Program-made: the position numbers and the translations under genes
Assembly (NCBI GenBank): GCA_016713445.1
Contig: JADJPB010000004.1
Location: 62,001-126,000, forward strand
Reading direction: 5' to 3'
DNA length: 64,000 nt
Source: Bacteroidota bacterium
GTDB taxonomy: Bacteria > Bacteroidota > Bacteroidia > AKYH767-A > OLB10
Part shown: piece after piece, positions 57,292 to 64,000 of the stretch
Position numbering within the stretch: position 1 is the first letter of the stretch
How the letters are laid out: each line of letters begins with the position of its first letter
Notes under the pieces: model-generated
What the model was told of the DNA's origin: nothing
The model's input: the letters and a program-made list of their open reading frames with translations, nothing else
Databases searched by the model: none

Positions 57292-59314
57292 ATGAAAAAA
57301 CAAATCTCAACTATTGTATTATTACTTTTATGTAATATTCTCAATGCACAAATTTTAGAATGGCGATTAGCCGGCAATACAGGTACTACTCCAGGAACTG
57401 ACTATTTTGGCACTACTGATGCTAAATCTGTTGTTTTTAAAACCAGTGCTACAGAAAGGGATGAGGTTACTATCCACTGGCGAACTTGGAATAGGCGTTA
57501 CATCACCATCCGCATGGTTACAAGTTAAATCAACGGGTACCAAGGAAACGTTTAGAACTGATGTACCAGATACGTATGACAATTTCTGGCGAATGTATAG
57601 AAACGGAACTGAATATGGTCGGTTCGTAAACTTTGATGGAGGTAATGCTTTAAACATACAAGCTGCAAGAGGACACTTGAGATTTGCAACTGGAGTTGGA
57701 GGAAGCGGAGGAACAGCTGTCGCTGCTATGGAAATTAGAGAACAAGGCGGTGCGGATGCCGGCTATGTAACCATTGGTACTTATGGAGGCTCATTTTCCC
57801 CGGCTTGCAGATTGCACTTACACGAAGTGACTGCTTCAACATCTATTGCATTTCAGATTTCAAATAATTCAACAGGTTACAGTTCGTCAGATGGATTTAG
57901 AATATTAAATGACAATTCGGGTCGAGTGACTATGTATAATTGGGAAGATGATGACATCGCCTTCGGAACTGGAAATGCAGGCGGCGGCGGTTCGCTGAAT
58001 GAACGCTTGGTTATTAGTAGTGGATTAAATTATGGTCGTGTAGGTATTGGCACAGGTCCCGGTGCTCAATTGGATGTTTATGATGCTACGGATTTATCTA
58101 TTTCCGGTGATGATATCGGATTTCAGGTGGATGAATGGCTACAGGATGCGAATGTTGCTAATCGTGGTATTGGAGCTGAATTTAATACGAAAAACGGTTA
58201 TCAAACAATTGGAATTAGTAACACGGTTGACAATTATAACACCACTTTTAGCTCAGGACTCAAGTTGCAGGGAATGTACATTACTATTCGTGATTTTACG
58301 GGTGCATCGGGTACTGATTATTCAGATGGTGTTGTAATTGATAGTTATGATGCTGATAATTTTGCAGAAAATAAAAGTGGAATAACTGCAACTGTGGGGA
58401 ATGCCACCTCAACAGTTACCAATAGCTTAAATACATATGGGGCTAATTTTATAGCGCAGTCCTACAACGGTAACAATTTTGGAGGGAAATTTGAAGCTAT
58501 TCGTCCTTCTGGCGGAACTGGTAGTAGCTATGGTGTATGGGCTAAAGCTCCTCAACAAACTTGCACAACAACTGCTGGTGTTACAACTTGTGCCGGAGCC
58601 GCTGGTTATTTCGATGGAGATGTTTTTGCAACTAAAACAGTTTACCAAAGTTCCGACTTAGCTTTAAAAGATAATATAACCCCTTTAACAAATGCTTCAT
58701 CGATTCTTGACCAACTAACTCCTAAGCAGTATACTTTCAAACAGCAAATTCATCCCAATTTAAATTAGCCATCCGGACAACATTACGGATTTATTTCACA
58801 AGAAGTAGAAACGTTTTTACCAGGTATTGTAAAAGATTTTCAGAACCCTGCAGTATATGATTCTGCTGGAAATGAAACATTCGCTTCATTCTCAATTAAA
58901 GCATTAAATTATATTGAAATTATTCCAATTCTTGTCGGTGCAGTTAATGAGCAAAAAGTAATTATCGATTCATTAATACTAGCCTTACAAAATCCAACTC
59001 CACTTCCTAACATTAACCCACAAAATTCCCAGAAGATTTCTTTATCCAATGTTTCTAGTATTATATTAAATCAAAACGACCCGAATCCTTTTACAGAGAG
59101 TACACGAATTACATTCCAAATTCCAGATGAGGTAAAGGATGCAAGAATTATTTTCACATCAACATCGGGTACAATTATCAATACTGCGATAATTAATGAA
59201 AGAGGTGCTGGCGAATTGGAAGTTTATTCGTCTGAGTTAAGCAAAGGTTTGTATAACTATACATTGGTTTGCGATGGTAAAGTTATTGCGACTAAAAAAA
59301 TGCTGAAACAATAA
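57292..59314 (+). pseudogene. Secreted protein with S74 tail-fibre chaperone domain and T9SS tail, broken by a frameshift and a TAG
   Basis: Signal peptide (MKKQISTIVLLLLCNILNAQ). After ATERDEV the frame breaks: one G too many in GGG at 57458-57460; without it the sequence reads ATERMRLLSTGELGIGVTSP and is open to 58768. There a TAG (58766-58768) sits where Leu is expected (HPNLN-stop-PSGQHYGFISQEVE), and the frame then continues to TAA at 59314. The chain is a beta-rich stalk, then a peptidase S74-type intramolecular chaperone (YQSSDLALKDNI, with Ser and Lys of the self-cleavage dyad) and a T9SS-like tail (NDPNPFTESTRITFQI ... GLYNYTLVCDGKVI). Similar trimeric fibre proteins occur in Bacteroidota and in phages. 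Confidence 0.75.
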
Positions 59315-59336
59315 TTGAATTAATTTTCAAGAATAA

Positions 59337-59376
59337 AATATAGCCTCTTGATATGCCTCAAGGGGCTATATTTTTT
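59337..59376 (+). terminator. Terminator after the S74-domain gene
   Basis: 14-bp stem AATATAGCCTCTTG / CAAGGGGCTATATT (one G-U pair), then TTTTTT. Confidence 0.8.
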
Positions 59377-59567
59377 ATTGAAGTTTTTGTATGCCCTGAA
59401 ATATTAAGTTCTTTGTAAAATTAAGTTACTTAAGTTTAATCTCTAAGTCAAAGTTCATGAAATCATCTTTGCTGCTTTTAGCACTGTAAAACAATTTACT
59501 CTCTCATCTGTTCTTTTATGAAGATAAATTTTTGAATAGTTTATCCCATCAAGGACTTCGAAATAGG

Positions 59568-59575
59568 TATCTTTG
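59568..59575 (+). promoter_or_regulatory. -7 box TATCTTTG for sucA
   Basis: TAnnTTTG match 38 nt before the ATG at 59614. Confidence 0.4.
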
Positions 59576-59613
59576 CTTCATAAATTAAGTCCTCGTTTGA
59601 AGGCAAATATTAA

Positions 59614-62161
59614 ATGGATAAGCATAGTTATATTGGGAATATGAGTCCAGCAGCAATGGAAGGTCTTTACAGGCAATTCCTTGATAATCCATCAAGTGTG
59701 GATACTAGTTGGCAGCAGTTTTTTTCTGGATTTGAGTTCGCAAGGCTGCATTATGGTGAAAATGGTGGTGGAAACGGGACCGTTCCAGAGCAGGTCGACA
59801 AGGAATTTAAAGTAATCAACCTCATTAATAACGGATACCGAGCTCGAGGGCATCTTTTTACAAAGACGAATCCTGTCCGTGAAAGAAGAAAATATACTCC
59901 CGATTTATCCATCGAGAATTTTGGATTGAACACTTCTGATTTGGATACCGTTTTTCAAGCGGGTCAACTTATTGGAATCGGTCCTGCAAAATTGAAGACG
60001 ATCATTCATCACCTCGATGAAACCTATTGCCAAAGCGTAGGTGCCGAATATAAATATATCCGCAATGAGGATGTTAAGAAATGGATAGAGCAAAAAATGG
60101 AAAGCTCAAAGAATAGTTATCCATTTAGTATCCGTGAGAAAAAAAGAATGCTCGAGAAGTTGAATGAAGCTGTTGCATTTGAGAATTTCATTCACACGAA
60201 GTTTACAGGTCAAAAAAGATTTTCATTGGAAGGAGCTGAAACGTTAATTCCAGCTTTAGATGCTGTAATTGATTCCGGCGCTGAACTCGGTATTAAGGAA
60301 TTCGTCATTGGAATGGCCCACCGTGGTCGACTCAATGTGCTCGCCAATATTTTAGGCAAGAGTTACGAAGATATTTTTCGGAGTTTGAAGGTAAGGAATT
60401 TGATGAAAATGCATTTGATGGCGATGTAAAATATCATCTTGGTTTTCTAGTGATGTAATTACACAAAACAATAAAAAAGTACATCTCGGTTTAACGCCAA
60501 ATCCATCTCACCTAGAAGCAGTAGATCCCATCGTTCAAGGAATTGTAAGAGCGAAAATTGAAAATACACCGGGCGGAAACTTCGATCAAATTGCACCCAT
60601 TCTCATTCATGGTGATGCCGCCGTAGCCGCTCAAGGAATCGTTTATGAAGTGATTCAAATGTCGTTGTTGAAGGGATACGCTACAGGCGGTACCATTCAT
60701 TTGGTAATTAATAATCAAGTTGGATTTACCACGAATTATATTGATGCACGTTCATCCACCTATTGTACAGATGTTGGTAAAGTAACTTTGTCGCCCGTAT
60801 TTCATGTGAATGGAGATGATGTAGAAGCATTAGTGTACACCATTCGTTTAGCCATGGAATATCGTCAGCGTTTTCATCGCGATGTGTTTATCGATATGTT
60901 ATGTTATCGCAAGTACGGACACAATGAAGGTGATGAACCTCGCTTCACGCAGCCTTTGTTGTATAAAGCGATTGCCAACCATCCGAATCCGCGTGAAGTG
61001 TATAATCAGAAATTACTTTCGCAAGGTATCGTGGAAGCGAACTTGGCGAAGTCGATGGAAAAACAGTTTAAAGAATTATTACAGCGAAGCCTAGATTTAT
61101 CAAAGCTGCAAAGAAAACGAAGCTGGATGATTTCAAGGAAGGAAATTGGAAAGGGCTTCGCTTTTCAACTCCCGCCGATTTCGATGTTTCACCAGATACT
61201 TCCATCAATAAAAAGAATTTTATTTCTTTAGCACAAAAAATTTCTACATTGCCTACCGATGTAGCTTTCTTCAATAAGCTTGTTCGACTCTTCGACGATC
61301 GAAAGAAAATGTTGGTAGATGAAGGACGGTTGGATTGGGCCATGGGTGAACTTATGGCGTATGCAACGTTGTTAGAAGAAGGACATCCCGTTCGTATCAG
61401 CGGACAAGATGTAGAGCGTGGAACATTTTCGCATAGGCATGCCGTTATACGTTTGGAAGATAAGGAAGAGGTGTATGTTCCATTGAGTAATTTGAGTGAA
61501 CAGCAAGCGAAGTTTACAATTTATAATTCTTTGCTGAGTGAATATGGTGTACTGGGATTCGATTACGGATATAGCTTTACCGCTCCAAATACGCTCGTTG
61601 TTTGGGAAGCCATTGCACGACGCCAGCTAATTTCTTTCATGCCTTGCGTCGACAATTAAAACGTGATTTCAGAAAGCCGTTGATCGTGTTCACACCAAAA
61701 AGTTTGTTGCGCCATCCTCGCTGCGTTTCATCAATACAAGATTTTACAAAAAACGGATTTGCAGAAGTAATTGATGATAGTTCCGCGCATCCCGAAAAGG
61801 TAAATAAAATCGCATTCTGCACAGGAAAAGTATATTATGATTTAATAGATCGTAAAGAGAAAGAAAATAACACGGATCTTGCTATCGTTCGACTAGAACA
61901 GTTGTATCCTTTCCAAAAAAGCTAGTAGACGCAATTCTAAAAAAATATGCTAATGCCACATCGTATTTATGGGTACAAGAAGAACCCGAAAATAGTGGAG
62001 CTTGGTCGTATATTTTACGAGTAATGCGACAACATAATTTGCGATACATAGGACGTGAAGAAAGCGCAAGTCCTGCAACAGGTTCGCATAAACAACATGA
62101 AAAGGAGCAGAAAGCAATTCTGGATGAAGTGTTTTCTTCACAACTCGTTCCTTCTAATTAA
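59614..62161 (+). pseudogene. sucA: 2-oxoglutarate dehydrogenase E1 component, multiply disrupted
   Basis: E1 (thiamine diphosphate) subunit, oxidative decarboxylation of 2-oxoglutarate. The N-terminus MDKHSYIGNMSPAAMEGLYR and the motifs EGAETLIPAL, GMAHRGRLNVLANI, HGDAAVAAQG, NNQVGFTTN, YRKYGHNEGDEP, RGTFSHRHAV and QEEPENSGAW mark the family. The sequence as given cannot encode it in one frame: single bases are missing at about 60374-60378 and 60443-60446 (T-runs), about 61088, and about 61911-61918. At about 61607-61615 the text jumps from NTLVVWEA to CTTPANFFHALRR, losing about 65-80 residues. The deleted part normally carries the LLPHGYEGQGPEHSSAR segment needed for ThDP chemistry. Intact sucB follows after 30 bp. 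Confidence 0.85.
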
Positions 62162-62191
62162 TTTTATTATTTATTCTCAATTTGAAATATT

Positions 62192-63472
62192 ATGGCCGTT
62201 GAATTAAAAGTACCCTCTCCCGGAGAATCTATTACAGAAGTACAAATTGCACAGTGGTTGAAAGCCGATGGTGATTATGTGGAGCGTGATGAAGAAGTAG
62301 CTGAAATAGATTCTGATAAAGCAACACTCAGCTTAGTTGCTGAAGTAAGTGGTATTTTAAAAATATTAGTACAAGCAGGAGAGACGGTTGCTGTTGGAGC
62401 CGTGGTTGCCAGCATCGATGCGAGTGCAGCAGCTCCCGAAAAGAAAGTGGTAGAAGAGAAAGCCGCTCCTGAAAAAGCTGCATCGGAAAAAGTTTCATCA
62501 GAAAAAGCAGAAGCAGATCCAGTTGCTAAAAAATCCGACAACGATAGTTACGCAGCCGGACATCCAAGCATTGCAGCAAAAAAGTTGATGGAAGAGAATT
62601 CCATCGCCGCAAAACAAGTTACTCCAACAGGAAAAGATGGTCGCATTACGAAAGGAGATGTACTTGAAACTATAAGTAAAGGTCCAGTTACTTCTGTAAA
62701 CCCATCGGAACAAACCATCGCTGAAAAGAGTGGTGTAGTGAGTCGTGAAATGCGCAAGGAAAAGATGAGTATGTTGCGTAAAAAGGTTGCTCAACGATTA
62801 GTAGCCGTGAAGCAAGAGACCGCTATGCTTACCACTTTTAATGAAGTGGATATGTCAGCCATCATGGAAGTGCGTAAGTTGTATAAAGATAAATTCAAAG
62901 AGAAACATGGAGTGGGGTTAGGCTTCATGAGTTTTTTCACGAAGGCTGTTTGTGAAGCAATGAAGGAGTTTCCATATGTGAATGCGCAAATCGACGGCGA
63001 TGAAATGATTTTGCATGAATACTGCGATATCGGTATTGCCGTAAGCGCACCTAAAGGATTAATGGTGCCCGTGATTCGCAACGCTGAAAGTTTGAGCTTA
63101 GCAAAAATTGAATCAACAATCATTGAATTAGCCACAAAAGCACGCGACGGGAAATTATCGATCGATGAAATGACCGGCGGAACATTTACTATTACTAACG
63201 GCGGCGTGTTTGGTTCGATGATGTCGACACCCATCATTAACCCACCACAGAGCGCCATTTTAGGAATGCATAATATTATCGAACGTCCCATGGCCATTCA
63301 TGGTAAAGTGGAAATTCGTTCGATGATGTACCTGGCGTTATCCTACGATCATCGAATCATCGATGGAAAAGATTCAGTAGGATTTTTAGTGCGCGTAAAG
63401 CAAATGCTCGAAGAACCCATCAAACTCATGACCGCCGGAAAAGATCCGATGAAAATTTTACTCGAACTCTAG
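62192..63472 (+). CDS. sucB: Dihydrolipoyllysine succinyltransferase, E2 of 2-oxoglutarate dehydrogenase
   Basis: 426 residues. N-terminal lipoyl domain with the lipoylated Lys at about 43 (EIDSDKATL), an Ala/Glu/Lys-rich linker, a peripheral-subunit binding domain at about 125-160 (HPSIAAKKLMEENSIAAKQV) and the catalytic acyltransferase core ending with LSYDHRIIDGKDS (His about 386). E2 forms the core of the complex to which E1 (sucA, just upstream) and E3 bind. Intact and of normal length, unlike the neighbour. Confidence 0.95.
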   Translation: MAVELKVPSPGESITEVQIAQWLKADGDYVERDEEVAEIDSDKATLSLVAEVSGILKILVQAGETVAVGAVVASIDASAAAPEKKVVEEKAAPEKAASEKVSSEKAEADPVAKKSDNDSYAAGHPSIAAKKLMEENSIAAKQVTPTGKDGRITKGDVLETISKGPVTSVNPSEQTIAEKSGVVSREMRKEKMSMLRKKVAQRLVAVKQETAMLTTFNEVDMSAIMEVRKLYKDKFKEKHGVGLGFMSFFTKAVCEAMKEFPYVNAQIDGDEMILHEYCDIGIAVSAPKGLMVPVIRNAESLSLAKIESTIIELATKARDGKLSIDEMTGGTFTITNGGVFGSMMSTPIINPPQSAILGMHNIIERPMAIHGKVEIRSMMYLALSYDHRIIDGKDSVGFLVRVKQMLEEPIKLMTAGKDPMKILLEL

Positions 63473-63479
63473 AGTAGGT

Positions 63480-63545
63480 GGGAGAGGGTAGGAGATCGGG
63501 AGATGGGAGATGGGAGTGCCCTGAGCTTGTCGAAGGGAGAGATTA
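63480..63545. repeat. Intergenic palindromic element (CCCTGAGCTTGTCGAAGGG)
   Basis: Imperfect palindrome CCCTGAGC-ttGTCGAAGGG preceded by a ggagatggga triplication. This short element is widely scattered in Bacteroidota genomes. Related cggcgagagctcagtcgaac at 34342. The rest of the gap to 63735 holds nothing recognisable. Confidence 0.55.
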
Positions 63546-63734
63546 CTTGCACTGCCGCTGATTTATCTTTTGCGAACCTGCGTCTTCCCGTGTTCCTTGC
63601 GGTTAAGATTTTATTATATAAGGAGTTAGAAGCTTAATTCATTCTCGAATAAAACTCTCTTCAGATTTCAACTCTATATCTTAAAACCACTAGATTAATT
63701 CATCTTCAAATCTTCAAATTATTCCATTTTCAAA

Positions 63735-64000
63735 TTATTCAGAAACCGCCACCACTTCTTCTACCCCTGGCACCATCTGCTTCAATAAATTTTCTATTCC
63801 TGATTTCAATGTAATCGTCGAACTCGGACATCCACTGCACGCCCCTTTCAAGACCACACTCACCACACCATTTTTGTACGAACGAAAATGTATTGCACCA
63901 CCATCACCTTCTACTGCCGGACGAATATATTCATCTAACAACTCCATGATTTTTTTTTCTGCTTCAGGATCAGGTTCCGTGTCGATTTGTGGTCGCGCAG
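63735..64000 (-). CDS. NifU-like Fe-S scaffold protein, C-terminal part (5' end outside window)
   Basis: Reading from the window edge on the minus strand, the frame is open without a start (ARPQIDTEPDPEAEKKIMEL), so the gene begins beyond 64000. The NFU domain follows: LLDEYIRPAVEGDGGAIHF, then the cluster-binding motif GACSGCPSS with its CxxC, and SGIENLLKQMVPGVEEVV. A start at the internal ATG (63947) would give only the NFU core and is less likely. It donates iron-sulfur clusters to target proteins. It ends convergent with sucB. Confidence 0.85.
   Translation of the reverse strand, partial: ARPQIDTEPDPEAEKKIMELLDEYIRPAVEGDGGAIHFRSYKNGVVSVVLKGACSGCPSSTITLKSGIENLLKQMVPGVEEVVAVSE

Overview
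The window looks like chromosomal DNA of a member of the Bacteroidota, probably a gliding or marine/freshwater flavobacterial or sphingobacterial type; I cannot place it more finely. The signs are type IX secretion (T9SS) C-terminal sorting domains, SprB, GEVED, lamin-tail and MopE-type repeats in giant secreted proteins, DUF4296 next to dihydroorotase, a FadL/SGNH pair, and repeated TAnnTTTG promoter boxes close to start codons. The core genes (full 2-oxoglutarate dehydrogenase pathway, fumarase, MetH, MsrA, TsaB) suggest an aerobic heterotroph. No rRNA or tRNA gene was seen.

Layout. Positions 1-23870 are an accessory secretome island. It holds the 3' part of a giant adhesin-like gene that ends in a dockerin-like domain, a small secreted dockerin protein, and two tandem paralogues of 5.7-6 kb. 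Each paralogue has a signal peptide, a cohesin-like N-terminal domain, one SprB repeat, 16-18 MopE metal-binding repeats, PKD/Ig-like domains and a T9SS tail. Between the paralogues lies a 1.4-kb tandem array that appears to be an amplified half of the first paralogue's transcription terminator, followed by 1.5 kb of AT-rich DNA without genes.

Positions 24036-30808 are housekeeping: a peptide-type ABC ATPase, recX, prfB with its programmed frameshift, fumC, pyrC and a DUF4296 lipoprotein. Positions 31145-35810 (minus strand) hold an S9 peptidase, a pseudouridine synthase and an OmpA-family protein. A complete SAM-I riboswitch with terminator precedes metH. Positions 40549-50011 carry a MacB-like export system (ATPase, two permeases, adaptor, then TolC and a second adaptor). 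It is split by an ECF sigma factor, an overlapping anti-sigma/trypsin-like protease fusion and a small divergent lipoprotein; sigma gene and lipoprotein share a promoter motif. Then follow tsaB, msrA, lhgO, a FadL/SGNH pair, two disrupted T9SS secreted proteins, sucA (badly disrupted), sucB and the end of a NifU-like gene.

A striking general feature is the number of broken reading frames: single-base indels often in homopolymers, in-frame stops of all three kinds, and two internal deletions. They occur in repeat genes and also in conserved ones (sucA, rluE, metH). Uncorrected sequencing error from a long-read draft is the simplest explanation, but real decay cannot be excluded from sequence alone.
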